Source of the DNA: Gordonia rubripertincta
GTDB lineage: Bacteria > Actinomycetota > Actinomycetes > Mycobacteriales > Mycobacteriaceae
Length of the DNA: 64,000 nucleotides
Direction: 5' to 3'
Assembly: GCF_038024875.1 (NCBI RefSeq)
Contig: NZ_CP136136.1
Location: 4,154,001 to 4,218,000, forward strand
How positions within the stretch are numbered: the first letter of the stretch is position 1; every line of letters begins with the position of its first letter. Both the position numbers and the translations under genes were made by a program. The notes beneath the pieces are model-generated. The model saw nothing but the letters and a program-made list of their open reading frames with translations. It searched no databases and was not told where the DNA came from. Shown here piece after piece: positions 1 to 8,854 of this stretch.

Positions 1-3000
1 CCGGCTCGAGCAGCTCGATCATCTTCGCGCGGTCCTCGAGATCGGGGCAGGCGCCGTAACCGAAGGAGAAACGCGCACCGCGGTATTCGAGGTCGAAGAA
101 CCCCTGGGCGTGTTCGGGATCCTCGCTGTCCATCGACCGGTCGCCGAACTTCAGCTCGCTGCGCACACGCTGATGCCAGTACTCGGCGAGCGCCTCGGTC
201 AACTGCACACCGATGCCGTGCACCTCCAGGTAGTCGCGGTAGGCGTCCTCGGCGAACAGTTTGTTCGCGAAGTCGGCGATCGGCTGTCCCATGGTGACGA
301 GCTGGAACGGCATGACGTCGACCCGCCCGGCGGCCTTCGCGGCCTCGCGCGACTGGATGAAGTCGGCGATACACAGGAACCTCGACCGCTGCTGGCGCGG
401 GAACGAGAAGCTGAACCGCACCGGCGCATCGGGGTGCGGCTCGGTGAGCACGTGGACGGTGTCGCCCTCGCTGACTGCCGGGTAGTAGCCGTACACGACT
501 GCGGCGTGCTGCAAGATGTTCTCGGTCGCGAGCCGATCGATCCAGTAGCGCAGACGCGGCCGGCCCTCGGACTCGACGAGCTCCTCATACGACGGGCCGT
601 CGCCGCCGCGAGCGCCACGCAGACCCCACTGGCCGAGGAACAGCGCGCGCTCGTCGAGCAACTGCAGGTAGTCGGCGATCGGCACACCCTTGACGATGCG
701 CGAACCCCAGAACGGCGGGGTCGGGATCTCGTTGTCGGCAGCCACATCCGACCGCGCCGGCACCTCGACGGGCTCCTCGGCGGCCTTGCGCTTCGCGGCG
801 ATGCGCTTGGACCGCTCGTGCCGAGCCTTGCGCTCGGCGGTCTTGGCCGCCTCGGCCTTGGCCTCGTCGCTGTCCGGGTCGGGTCCGCCACCGCGCTTGC
901 GGGCCATGATGCCATCCATCAGACGCAGGCCCTCGAAAGCGTCACGCGCATAGTGCACGTCGCCCTCGTAGACGTCTGACAGGTCGTTCTCGACATACGA
1001 ACGCGTCAGCGCCGCACCACCGAGCAGGACCGGGTATTCCTCGGCGAGACCACGCGTGTTGATCTCCTCGAGGTTCTCCTTCATGACGACGGTAGACTTC
1101 ACGAGCAGACCGGACATGCCGATGACGTCGGCCTTCTTGTCCGCGGCGACGTCGAGGATGGTCGTGATCGGCTGCTTGATGCCGATGTTGACGACTTCGT
1201 ATCCGTTGTTGGACAGGATGATGTCGACGAGGTTCTTGCCGATGTCGTGCACGTCGCCCTTGACGGTCGCCAGCACGATCCGGCCCTTGCCGTCCTCGCC
1301 GGTCGCCTCCATGTGTGGTTCGAGGTGGGCGACAGCGGCTTTCATGACCTCGGCGGACTGCAGCACGAACGGCAGCTGCATCTGACCCGAGCCGAACAGC
1401 TCGCCGACGGTCTTCATCCCCGACAGCAGCGTGTCGTTGATGATCGACAGCGGCGGGACCTGTGTCATCGCCTCGTCGAGATCGTCGGTGAGACCGTTGC
1501 GCTCACCGTCGACGATGCGTCGTTCCAGCCGCTCGAACAGCGGCAGCTGGGCCAGTTCCTGGGCGCGCGACTCGCGAGCCGACGCGGCCGAGACACCCTC
1601 GAACAGCTCCATCAGCTTCTGCAGCGGGTCGTAACCCTCGCGTCGGCGGTCGTAGACCAGATCCAGGGCGACCTGACGGTGCTCCTCCGGGATACGTGCC
1701 ATCGGCAGGATCTTCGACGCGTGCACGATCGCGGTGTCGAGGCCGGCCTGCACGCACTCGTGCAGGAACACCGAGTTCAGCACCTGCCGGGCGGCCGGGT
1801 TCAGGCCGAACGAGATGTTGGAGATACCCAGCGTGAAGTGCACGTCGGGATGCGACTCGTGCAGCCGGCGAATGGCCTCGATGGTTTCGATGCCGTCGCG
1901 CCGGACCTCCTCCTGACCCGTCGAGATCGGGAAGGTCAGGGCATCGATGATGATGTCTTCCTCGGCGAGACCCCAGTTGCCGGTGATGTCGTCGATCAGA
2001 CGCTCGGCGACCCGGACCTTCCAGTCCGCGGTACGCGCCTGCCCCTCCTCGTCGATGGTCAGCGCGACGACCGCCGCGCCGTGTTCGACGACGAGACGCA
2101 TGATCTTGTTGAACCGCGAGTCCGGCCCGTCGCCGTCCTCGTAGTTCACCGAGTTCACCGCGCAACGCCCGCCGAGCGCCTCGAGACCCGCGCGGATGAC
2201 CTCCGGCTCGGTCGAGTCGAGCATGATCGGCAGCGTCGACGACGTCGCGAAGCGGCTCGCGAGAGCGGTCATGTCCGCGGCGCCGTCACGACCGACGTAG
2301 TCGACGTTCAGGTCGAGCATGTGCGCGCCGTCGCGGGTCTGGTCCTTGGCGATGTCGAGGCACTTCTGGTAGTCCTCGGCGATCATCGCCTCACGGAATG
2401 CTTTGGAGCCGTTGGTGTTCGTGCGCTCACCGATGACCAGGAAGCTCGCGTCCTGATCGAAGGGCACCGCGGTGTAGAGAGACGACGTCTCCGACTCGTG
2501 CTGAGGCGCGCGCGTCGCGGGGGTGACCTGCGCGACCGCTTCGGCGACCTGGCGGATGTGCTCCGGCGTGGTGCCGCAGCAACCGCCGACGAAGGACAGT
2601 CCGAACTCGCCGACGAACTGGGCCATCGACTCGGCAAGTTCCTCCGGCGTCAGTGGGTACTCGGCACCGTTTGCGCCGAGCACGGGCAGACCGGCGTTGG
2701 GCATGACCGACACCGGGATGCGCGCATGCTTCGACAGGTAGCGCAGGTGCTCGCTCATCTCCGCCGGACCGGTGGCGCAGTTCAGGCCGATGAGGTCGAC
2801 GCCCAGCGGCTCGATGGCTGCCAGCGCGGCACCGATCTCCGAACCCAGCAGCATCGTGCCGGTCGTCTCGACCGTGACGTGGCTGATGATCGGGATGCGG
2901 CGACCCACCTGATCCATGGCGCGCTGTGCCGCGATCACCGCGGCCTTCACCTGCAGCAGGTCCTGGGAGGTCTCGATGAGCACCGCGTCGGCGCCGCCCT

Positions 3001-3487
3001 CGAGCATGCCGATGACACATTCGGTGTAGGCGTCGCGGATCGTGGCGAACGTCGTGTGCCCGAGGCTGGGCAGCTTGGTGCCCGGGCCCATCGAACCGAG
3101 CACGTACCGGTCGATGCCGTCGGCGGACGGACCCATCTCGTCGGCCACCCCGCGAGCGATCGCGGTGCCCTTGTAGGCCAGCTCTCGGATACGGTCGGCG
3201 ATGTCGTAGTCACCGAGGTTCGACAGGTTACAGCCGAAGGTGTTGGTCTCCACGGCGTCGGCGCCGGCCTCGAAGTAGGCGCGATGGATGCCTTCGAGGA
3301 TGTCGGGGCGGGTGTCGTTGAGGATCTCGTTACAACCCTCGAGCTGGTTGAAGTCATCGAGGGTGAGGTCCGCGGCCTGGAGCATCGTGCCCATCGCCCC
3401 GTCGCCGATCAGCACGCGTCGCGACATCGACGACATGAAGGTCGTGTCGAAGTCGCTCGGTCGATGGCCGGAGTTTTCGAAGGACAT
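1..3487 (-). CDS. metH: Cobalamin-dependent methionine synthase MetH (3' end outside window)
   Basis: Cytoplasmic enzyme moving a methyl group from 5-methyltetrahydrofolate to homocysteine via cobalamin. About 1160 residues are visible, and the C-terminus is cut by the window edge. Domains in order: homocysteine/zinc domain with the Cys pair in GGCCGTTPEHI near residue 300, pterin domain (DLNVDYVGRDG), cobalamin domain with the His ligand in DVHDIGKNLV near residue 745, and an activation domain ending in YGACPDLED near residue 1135. Only a few tens of residues should be missing. The ATG is preceded by TACGCT (3495-3500, read on the minus strand) with a 7-nt gap, suggesting leaderless transcription. 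It is divergent from the PAC2 gene. Confidence 0.96.
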   Translation of the reverse strand, partial: MSFENSGHRPSDFDTTFMSSMSRRVLIGDGAMGTMLQAADLTLDDFNQLEGCNEILNDTRPDILEGIHRAYFEAGADAVETNTFGCNLSNLGDYDIADRIRELAYKGTAIARGVADEMGPSADGIDRYVLGSMGPGTKLPSLGHTTFATIRDAYTECVIGMLEGGADAVLIETSQDLLQVKAAVIAAQRAMDQVGRRIPIISHVTVETTGTMLLGSEIGAALAAIEPLGVDLIGLNCATGPAEMSEHLRYLSKHARIPVSVMPNAGLPVLGANGAEYPLTPEELAESMAQFVGEFGLSFVGGCCGTTPEHIRQVAEAVAQVTPATRAPQHESETSSLYTAVPFDQDASFLVIGERTNTNGSKAFREAMIAEDYQKCLDIAKDQTRDGAHMLDLNVDYVGRDGAADMTALASRFATSSTLPIMLDSTEPEVIRAGLEALGGRCAVNSVNYEDGDGPDSRFNKIMRLVVEHGAAVVALTIDEEGQARTADWKVRVAERLIDDITGNWGLAEEDIIIDALTFPISTGQEEVRRDGIETIEAIRRLHESHPDVHFTLGISNISFGLNPAARQVLNSVFLHECVQAGLDTAIVHASKILPMARIPEEHRQVALDLVYDRRREGYDPLQKLMELFEGVSAASARESRAQELAQLPLFERLERRIVDGERNGLTDDLDEAMTQVPPLSIINDTLLSGMKTVGELFGSGQMQLPFVLQSAEVMKAAVAHLEPHMEATGEDGKGRIVLATVKGDVHDIGKNLVDIILSNNGYEVVNIGIKQPITTILDVAADKKADVIGMSGLLVKSTVVMKENLEEINTRGLAEEYPVLLGGAALTRSYVENDLSDVYEGDVHYARDAFEGLRLMDGIMARKRGGGPDPDSDEAKAEAAKTAERKARHERSKRIAAKRKAAEEPVEVPARSDVAADNEIPTPPFWGSRIVKGVPIADYLQLLDERALFLGQWGLRGARGGDGPSYEELVESEGRPRLRYWIDRLATENILQHAAVVYGYYPAVSEGDTVHVLTEPHPDAPVRFSFSFPRQQRSRFLCIADFIQSREAAKAAGRVDVMPFQLVTMGQPIADFANKLFAEDAYRDYLEVHGIGVQLTEALAEYWHQRVRSELKFGDRSMDSEDPEHAQGFFDLEYRGARFSFGYGACPDLEDRAKMIELLEP

Positions 3488-3494
3488 GGTTGAC

Positions 3495-3532
3495 AGCGTA
3501 GTTCGCCCTCTCTGCGTGTTCGGTCGTAGGCT
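3495..3532. promoter_or_regulatory. Divergent leaderless promoters, metH / PAC2 gene
   Basis: Two -10-like boxes face outward. On the plus strand TAGGCT (3527-3532) lies 6 nt before the GTG of the PAC2 gene. On the minus strand TACGCT (3495-3500) lies 7 nt before the ATG of metH. This spacing puts +1 at or beside the start codon, and neither gene has a Shine-Dalgarno sequence. Leaderless transcripts are common in this order. The promoter assignment is inference from motif and spacing. Confidence 0.5.
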
Positions 3533-3538
3533 GGTTCG

Positions 3539-4417
3539 GTGAACGCTGAGCAGATGTCGAACCTCCCCCAGCTGCGCAGACCCATTCTGCTCGCGGCTTT
3601 TGAAGGATGGAACGACGCCGGGGACGCCGCCAGCAGCGCCGTCGAGCACCTCGCCCTCGAGTGGGACGCTCGTCCCCTCGCCGACATCGACTCTGATGAA
3701 TACTACGACTTCCAGGTCAACCGCCCCACTGTCAAGCAGGTGGACGGCGTGACCCGGCGTATCGAGTGGCCGACGACGTCGATCTCGTACTGCAGTCCGC
3801 GCGGCGCCGACCGCGACATCGTGCTGGTCCGCGGCATCGAACCGAACATGCGGTGGCGTGCGTTCTGCGCCGAAATCGTCGAACTGGCCCAGGAGCTCGA
3901 GGTCGAGACCACCGTCATGCTGGGTGCGCTGCTCGCCGACACCCCGCACACCCGCCCGGTGCCCGTCACCGGAACGGCCTACAGCAGTGAGTCGGCGGCC
4001 CGGTACAACCTCACGGAGAGCCGCTACGAGGGCCCCACGGGCATCACCGGCGTGCTGCAGGACCTCTTCGTGCAGGCGGGCCTGCCCGCAGTGTCCTTCT
4101 GGGCCGCGGTGCCGCACTATGTGTCGACCCCGCCCAACCCGAAGGCCACCGTCGCGTTGCTGACGCGCGTCGAGGAGGTCCTCGACATCGAGGTCCCGCT
4201 CGGCACCCTGCCCGAGCAGGCCGAGGAGTGGGAGCGCGCGGTCACCGAGATGACCGAGGACGACGAGGAGATCGCCGACTACGTCCGCGGGCTCGAGGAG
4301 CGCGGTGACGCCGAGATGGATCCCGACGAGATGATGGCGAAGATCGACGGAGATGCCCTCGCCGCCGAGTTCGAGCGTTATCTCAAGCGTCGCGGCCAGG
4401 GGCCGTTCGGCGGGTGA
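3539..4417 (+). CDS. PAC2 family protein
   Basis: This 292-residue protein has the PAC2 (proteasome assembly chaperone-like, PF09754) signature near its N-terminus, LLAAFEGWNDAGDAA, and a second conserved patch around GALLADTPHTRPVPVTG. The C-terminus is acidic (TEDDEEIADYVRGLEERG), as in actinobacterial members. Mycobacteria carry the same family next to metH (Rv2125, from memory). The biochemical role of bacterial PAC2 proteins is not established, and a link to the actinobacterial proteasome is only suggested by the fold. The GTG start has no Shine-Dalgarno sequence but sits 6 nt after TAGGCT, so a leaderless start is likely. Confidence 0.9.
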   Translation: MNAEQMSNLPQLRRPILLAAFEGWNDAGDAASSAVEHLALEWDARPLADIDSDEYYDFQVNRPTVKQVDGVTRRIEWPTTSISYCSPRGADRDIVLVRGIEPNMRWRAFCAEIVELAQELEVETTVMLGALLADTPHTRPVPVTGTAYSSESAARYNLTESRYEGPTGITGVLQDLFVQAGLPAVSFWAAVPHYVSTPPNPKATVALLTRVEEVLDIEVPLGTLPEQAEEWERAVTEMTEDDEEIADYVRGLEERGDAEMDPDEMMAKIDGDALAAEFERYLKRRGQGPFGG

Positions 4418-4444
4418 GCAGCCACCGATCGACGTCGGCGCGAC

Positions 4445-5527
4445 GTGCCGGTGTCGCGGGTGCGGTCGGTCTGGGGTGTCACGACAGCCGCGGTCGCCGG
4501 CTATGTCACCCGGAACCTGACCTACGACCGCCGGGAGGCGTCCCTCCTCGCCTCGAGCGGGATGACCCCACGGTCGGTCACCATGCCCGACGGCGCGGTG
4601 ATCGGCTACGGAGAGGGCCCGCCGGGCGGTGAACCGCTCCTGCTCATCCCCGGACAACAGGTCTCGTGGACCGACTACGCGTCCGTGCTCGGCGCACTGT
4701 CAGCCGACTGGCATGTCTTCGCGGTGGACTGCTTCGGCCACGGCGGTTCCGCCAAGGAGCCGGCGCTGTATCCGGCCCTGCCGCAGACCGAGGCCCTGGC
4801 CTGGTTCGTCGAGAACGTGGTCGGCGCACCCGTCGTCGTGGCCGGTCATTCCTCCGGCGGGCTCCTGGCCGCACGCCTCGCCGCAGACTTCCCCGCCCTC
4901 GTCCGCGCCGCCCTCATCGAGGACGCACCGTTCTTCGGCACCGAACCCGACCGCGCGCACGCGACCTACGCCTGGCTCGACACGTTCCGGAACATCCACC
5001 GCCATCTCGAGGCCGGCACCTCAGCGAATGCGGACAGCTGGACCCGGTTCTGGGTCCGGCACAGCCACCTGCAGACGATGTTCGGCGACCGCGCGTGGAA
5101 GGCGTTGGTGCGCGGTCCGCTGGAGCGACGCCTCGACCGGGATCCGCACGTGATCCCGAAGCTGTGGTGGCTGCCGCCGACCCTCAACCGCGCCATCGCA
5201 CTCACGGCGTGTCTACAGGACGGGACCGGCGACTACGACCTGCGCTACGGGGAGATGTTCTACGACGGCACGTGGCTCGCCGGATACGACCAGGCCGAGA
5301 CCCTCCGCCGGGTCCTCGTGCCCACGACACTGCTGCACACGACGACCCACGAGCAGGACGGCGTCCTGCTGGGCGCGATGACCTCCGACGATGCTGTCCG
5401 GGCACACACGCTCATGCCGGACTGCCTGCTGATCGACCGCATCCCGTCGGGACACGACATCCACCGGCAGCGGCCATCGCTCTACGTCGACGCCCTGAAC
5501 GCGCTACGGGATCGGATCCGCGGTTAG
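4445..5527 (+). CDS. Alpha/beta hydrolase
   Basis: A 360-residue alpha/beta-hydrolase-fold protein of unknown substrate. The nucleophile elbow is GHSSGG with Ser near residue 135. Upstream are the oxyanion/lid region (LLLIPGQQVSWTDY) and the conserved strand FAVDCFGHGGS. The probable catalytic His lies in SGHDIH near residue 336. The N-terminus has a short hydrophobic stretch (VWGVTTAAVAGYV) that could be an anchor. It begins 27 nt after the PAC2 gene on the same strand, so the two may be cotranscribed. The GTG start is one of several possible, with another GTG six codons on. Its stop is 1 nt from the stop of the convergent gene. Confidence 0.85.
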   Translation: MPVSRVRSVWGVTTAAVAGYVTRNLTYDRREASLLASSGMTPRSVTMPDGAVIGYGEGPPGGEPLLLIPGQQVSWTDYASVLGALSADWHVFAVDCFGHGGSAKEPALYPALPQTEALAWFVENVVGAPVVVAGHSSGGLLAARLAADFPALVRAALIEDAPFFGTEPDRAHATYAWLDTFRNIHRHLEAGTSANADSWTRFWVRHSHLQTMFGDRAWKALVRGPLERRLDRDPHVIPKLWWLPPTLNRAIALTACLQDGTGDYDLRYGEMFYDGTWLAGYDQAETLRRVLVPTTLLHTTTHEQDGVLLGAMTSDDAVRAHTLMPDCLLIDRIPSGHDIHRQRPSLYVDALNALRDRIRG

Positions 5528-5528
5528 C

Positions 5529-5837
5529 TCAGCCGATCTTCTCGATCGACACGACCGGGGTGGTGATCCGCCACGTGCGAACGTCGGGATCGTCGGCGGC
5601 CCGTACCCAGAACTGCGCGGACTCGCCGAGCCGGCAGGACTTCACCCCGAGCAACGGGATGTCCTCGGAATCACGGCGCAGCCGACTGACGGTCCAGTCC
5701 TCGCTGTCCGTGCCGCCGACTCCGGGGGCACGCAACAGCGTCATCTCCCCGAAGTCGAGCAGGTAGGTGGAAGTCCGGGTGACCACGGTGAACACCCCGG
5801 AGTCGGTGTCTGGTCTGATCTCTTGCACGCGCGCCAC
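5529..5837 (-). CDS. Small conserved hypothetical protein
   Basis: About 102 residues, probably a small beta-rich cytoplasmic protein. The sequence runs through VTRTSTYLLDFGEMTLLRAPG, a tryptophan-containing segment (TVSRLRRDSE) and a C-terminus with WRITTPVVSIEKIG. I recognise no catalytic motif or known domain, and no signal or membrane segment is seen. The start is uncertain: I chose the GTG giving VARVQEIRPD, but a GTG ten codons upstream (5867) is in frame. It lies just downstream of mshC on the same strand and may be cotranscribed with it. Confidence 0.6.
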   Translation of the reverse strand: MARVQEIRPDTDSGVFTVVTRTSTYLLDFGEMTLLRAPGVGGTDSEDWTVSRLRRDSEDIPLLGVKSCRLGESAQFWVRAADDPDVRTWRITTPVVSIEKIG

Positions 5838-5893
5838 GAGAGCACTGTACCCAGAGCGGTCACTCACTGTTCGCCCCGTACAACCCGGAAGGA

Positions 5894-7144
5894 TCAGTCC
5901 TGCCGGGTCGCCGGAATGCCGAGCAGGGCGTCGACCGCGGCGGCCAGTGCCGCGGGCGCCTCCGCCGACGACCCGATGCCGCTCCGCACATCGGCACACC
6001 AGGCGTCTACTGCGGCAAGTGCTTTCGGGGTGTCGAGATCGTCGGCCAGGTGCTGGCGGACACGTGCGATGACGTCGGTCGCGTCGGGTCCGGTCGCCGC
6101 GGCGAAGGCGGTGCGCCAGCGATCGAGACGTTCGACAGCGGTGTCGAGCACCGACTGGGTCCACATGCGGTCACCGCGGTAGTGGTCGGCGAGCAGGGCC
6201 AGACGGATCGCCGCCGGGTCGACGCCCTCTCGACGCAGCACCGACACGAACACCAGGTTGCCGCGGCTCTTCGACATCTTCTCGCCGTCGAGTCCGACCA
6301 TGCCGGTGTGTACGTAGTGGCGGGCGAAACGCCGCGAATCCGTGAGCGCCTCACCGTGGGCGGCCGAGAACTCGTGGTGCGGGAAGATCAGGTCGTTGCC
6401 GCCGCCCTGGATGTCGAACTCGATGCCGAGCCGGTTCAGCGCAATCGCCGAGCACTCGATGTGCCAGCCCGGACGTCCCGGACCGAACGGCGAGTCCCAC
6501 GACGGTTCGCCCTCCCGCTTCGCGCGCCACAACAGGGCGTCGAGGGGATCACGCTTGCCCGCACGGTCGGGGTCGCCGCCACGCTCGGCGAAGAATCGGG
6601 CCATGGTCTCGCGGTCGTAGCCGGACTCGTAGCCGAACTGCTCGGTGGCGTCGGTCCGGAAGTAGACGTCGGGGTACTCGGCGTCGTCGACGGTATAGGC
6701 GGCACCCGAGGCGAGCAGCTTCTCGACGACCTCGATGACCTCGCCGATCGACTCGACGGCACCGATGTAGTCGCGCGGCGGTAGCACGCGCAGAGCGGTC
6801 ATGTCGTCGCGGAAGAGCTGGGTCTCGCGCGCACCGAGATCGCGCCAGTCGACGCCGTCGCGGTCGGCGCGCTCGAACAGCGGATCGTCGACGTCGGTCA
6901 CGTTCTGCACGTAGTGGACGTCGTGCCCCTGGTCGCGCAGGACGCGATTGACCTGATCGAAGGTGAGATACGTGGCGGCGTGACCGAGGTGGGTCGCGTC
7001 GTACGGGGTGATCCCGCAGACATACATGGTGGCGGTCTGGCCGGGGGTCACCGGACGGACCGCACGATCGGCGGTGTCATAGAGGCGAAGGGCAGGTCCC
7101 TCGCCGGGTACCTCCGGAAGTTCCACATCGGGCCACGACTGCAT
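5894..7144 (-). CDS. mshC: Cysteine:1D-myo-inosityl 2-amino-2-deoxy-D-glucopyranoside ligase MshC
   Basis: ATP-dependent ligase joining cysteine to GlcN-Ins, the penultimate step of mycothiol synthesis. The 416 residues match the family size. Features of the class I cysteinyl-tRNA-synthetase fold are present: zinc ligand Cys and HIGH-like motif in CGITPYDATHLGHA (residues about 40-55), further zinc-site residues in HIECSAIA and FPHHEF, and the KMSKS loop (GEKMSKSRGN) near residue 295. It lacks the C-terminal tRNA-binding domain of true CysRS, which together with length and context separates MshC from CysS. The ATG giving MQSWPDVE was chosen because mycobacterial MshC starts similarly. Confidence 0.95.
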   Translation of the reverse strand: MQSWPDVELPEVPGEGPALRLYDTADRAVRPVTPGQTATMYVCGITPYDATHLGHAATYLTFDQVNRVLRDQGHDVHYVQNVTDVDDPLFERADRDGVDWRDLGARETQLFRDDMTALRVLPPRDYIGAVESIGEVIEVVEKLLASGAAYTVDDAEYPDVYFRTDATEQFGYESGYDRETMARFFAERGGDPDRAGKRDPLDALLWRAKREGEPSWDSPFGPGRPGWHIECSAIALNRLGIEFDIQGGGNDLIFPHHEFSAAHGEALTDSRRFARHYVHTGMVGLDGEKMSKSRGNLVFVSVLRREGVDPAAIRLALLADHYRGDRMWTQSVLDTAVERLDRWRTAFAAATGPDATDVIARVRQHLADDLDTPKALAAVDAWCADVRSGIGSSAEAPAALAAAVDALLGIPATRQD

Positions 7145-7232
7145 GGCGTCCACTGTATTGCCCACGGACCGCGAGGTCTTCACGGCCCGGCCGGTGGCGG
7201 CGTCGGCCGGCGACGCGGATCACAGCGGGACG

Positions 7233-8108
7233 TCAGAACGGCGGCCAGGGAATGGGCCGGTGGCCCGGCGGGAGCGGCATGGTCTCACTCTCGGCGACCA
7301 CGATCGCCCGGACCGTCAGTGCGTCGACCTCGTCGGCGGTGATGTGACGCAACAGCTCGTCTCGCAGCGCACACCCGTCGGTCTCCAGCTTCTCGGCCAG
7401 TTCGGCGACGTCGGCGACCAGGTGCCCGGGCACCTGCTCCCCCGCCCAGCCCCACAGCACGGTACGGAGCTTGTCCTCGGAGTGCAGGCAGATGCCGTGG
7501 TCGATGCCGTAGACCCCGCCGTCGAGGCCTTCGAGGACGTGGCCGCCCTTCCGGTCGGCGTTGTTCAGCACGACGTCGAGCACCGAGAGCCGCTGGAGTC
7601 GCGGGTCGTCGGCATGGACGAGCACGACGGGTTCACCGTATGGGTCGTAGGCCTGGAGCACGGCGAAGAAGCCGGTCGGTACCCGGTCGACCGGACACAG
7701 GTCGACGAGGTCGATGCGCGGCTGGTTCTCGGCGGGCGGGTGTTCGGTGTTGTCCGGCGTCTCGATCCAGCGTTGGACCATCCCCGGACCGACCGGTCCG
7801 TCGCGGTGGATCGTCGTCGGGATGGCGCCCCAGCCGAGGGCCTCCGAGATCAGGTACGACGCGACCTCGCGGCCGGCGAGCGTGCCGTCCGGGAAGTCCC
7901 ACAGCGGGACCTCGCCGCGGACCGGCTTGTACACGCAGCGGACGGTCTGTTCGTCGAGTACGGCGTCGCACACGAGGGTGGCGTTGCTCGCCGACGGGAT
8001 CCGGCCGAGGATCGTCAGTTCGCCGTCGCGGAGGATCTCGAGCGTCGACGCCTCAGCGGGCACCGGGTCCGAGGGCTCGGGTTGCGGGCTCGCGGCCTCC
8101 GACGTCAA
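7233..8108 (-). CDS. SCO1664 family protein (PI3/4-kinase-like fold)
   Basis: About 290 residues of the SCO1664-type family. It has features of a phosphoinositide-kinase-like fold: a VYKPVRGE lysine motif, GREVASYLISEALGW, a catalytic-loop-like VLDVVLNNADRKGGHVL and a metal-loop-like IDHGICL. The substrate is unknown. It follows the DUF3090 gene with its start overlapping that gene's stop, an arrangement typical of actinobacteria (Rv2133c-Rv2135c in M. tuberculosis, from memory). The start is uncertain: I favour TTG at 8108, while upstream in-frame starts reach 8225 but would overlap DUF3090 by 100 bp. The last residues (PLPPGHRPIPWPPF) are proline-rich. Confidence 0.85.
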   Translation of the reverse strand: MTSEAASPQPEPSDPVPAEASTLEILRDGELTILGRIPSASNATLVCDAVLDEQTVRCVYKPVRGEVPLWDFPDGTLAGREVASYLISEALGWGAIPTTIHRDGPVGPGMVQRWIETPDNTEHPPAENQPRIDLVDLCPVDRVPTGFFAVLQAYDPYGEPVVLVHADDPRLQRLSVLDVVLNNADRKGGHVLEGLDGGVYGIDHGICLHSEDKLRTVLWGWAGEQVPGHLVADVAELAEKLETDGCALRDELLRHITADEVDALTVRAIVVAESETMPLPPGHRPIPWPPF

Positions 8109-8124
8109 CGACCGTGCCCCTGTC

Positions 8125-8829
8125 TCACGGCTGGGAGGGTCCGGACGTGCCCGGATCCTCGTCGTCGGAATCCTCCGGGTCGTCGTCCTCGTCGACGAGG
8201 AAGCTCGGATCAGTCTGCGCCGCAAGGCTGTTGAACACCTCGGGGTCGATGAAGTCGATCGACTTGCTCAGCTGCGCATCACGCTTGTAGCCGTTGGTGC
8301 GCACGCACAGGTGACCTTCGGGGTCGAGCGGTTCGCTGCACAGCGGGCACGGCTGGCGGCCGGCCGAGATGACCTTCGACGACCGGGCCGCGAATTCCCG
8401 TGCGGCCGTGGTGGTCAGGAAGACCCGTACCGCGTCCGGCCCCTCGTCGGTGTCGTCGAGCACGACACTCTCGTCGAACTCCCCCTCGGTGATGGCGAGG
8501 AGCTCCACCACGACGGCCTCGGATTCGGCGTCCCAGCCCAGTCCCATGGTGCCGACCCGGAATTCGGCGTCGACCGGCATGACGAGTGGGCTCAGGTCGC
8601 CGACACGGTCGGTGGCCGGCGGGATCGGGGTGCCGAAGCGACGGTGGATCTCGTCGAGGAGCGCGCCGATCCGGTCCGCGAGGATCTGGACCTGCTGCTT
8701 CTCGAGCATCACGCTGATGATGCGGGTCTCGTGGACGGCCTGGAGGTAGAACGTGCGGTCGCCGGGTTGGCCGATCGTGCCGGCGACGAACCGGTCCGGG
8801 CTGCGGAACACGTGGATCGCTCGGGACAT
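8125..8829 (-). CDS. DUF3090 domain-containing protein
   Basis: A 234-residue DUF3090 protein beginning MSRAIHVFRSPDRFVAGT. It carries a putative zinc-binding segment near residue 165 (CPLCSEPLDPEGHLC: CxxC, then His and Cys) and a long acidic tail (DEDDDPEDSDDEDPG). Its molecular role is unknown, although it nearly always lies between a histidine phosphatase and an SCO1664 protein, which suggests a shared pathway. The start is firm: the ATG is preceded by a strong Shine-Dalgarno sequence (AAGGAGGTG). It begins 25 nt after the phosphatase gene. Confidence 0.92.
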   Translation of the reverse strand: MSRAIHVFRSPDRFVAGTIGQPGDRTFYLQAVHETRIISVMLEKQQVQILADRIGALLDEIHRRFGTPIPPATDRVGDLSPLVMPVDAEFRVGTMGLGWDAESEAVVVELLAITEGEFDESVVLDDTDEGPDAVRVFLTTTAAREFAARSSKVISAGRQPCPLCSEPLDPEGHLCVRTNGYKRDAQLSKSIDFIDPEVFNSLAAQTDPSFLVDEDDDPEDSDDEDPGTSGPSQP

Positions 8830-8854
8830 CACACCTCCTTGATTGTTGTGTTCA

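Noticed and set aside
1247..3493. A very long open frame opposite metH (about 750 codons)
   Set aside because: It is the shadow of metH in G+C-rich codons: composition is Arg/Gly/Asp/Val/His with no recognisable domain, while the opposite strand encodes a full conserved enzyme.
4445..5527. Haloalkane dehalogenase or epoxide hydrolase identity for the alpha/beta hydrolase
   Set aside because: The nucleophile is Ser in GHSSGG, not Asp, so only a serine hydrolase call is justified.
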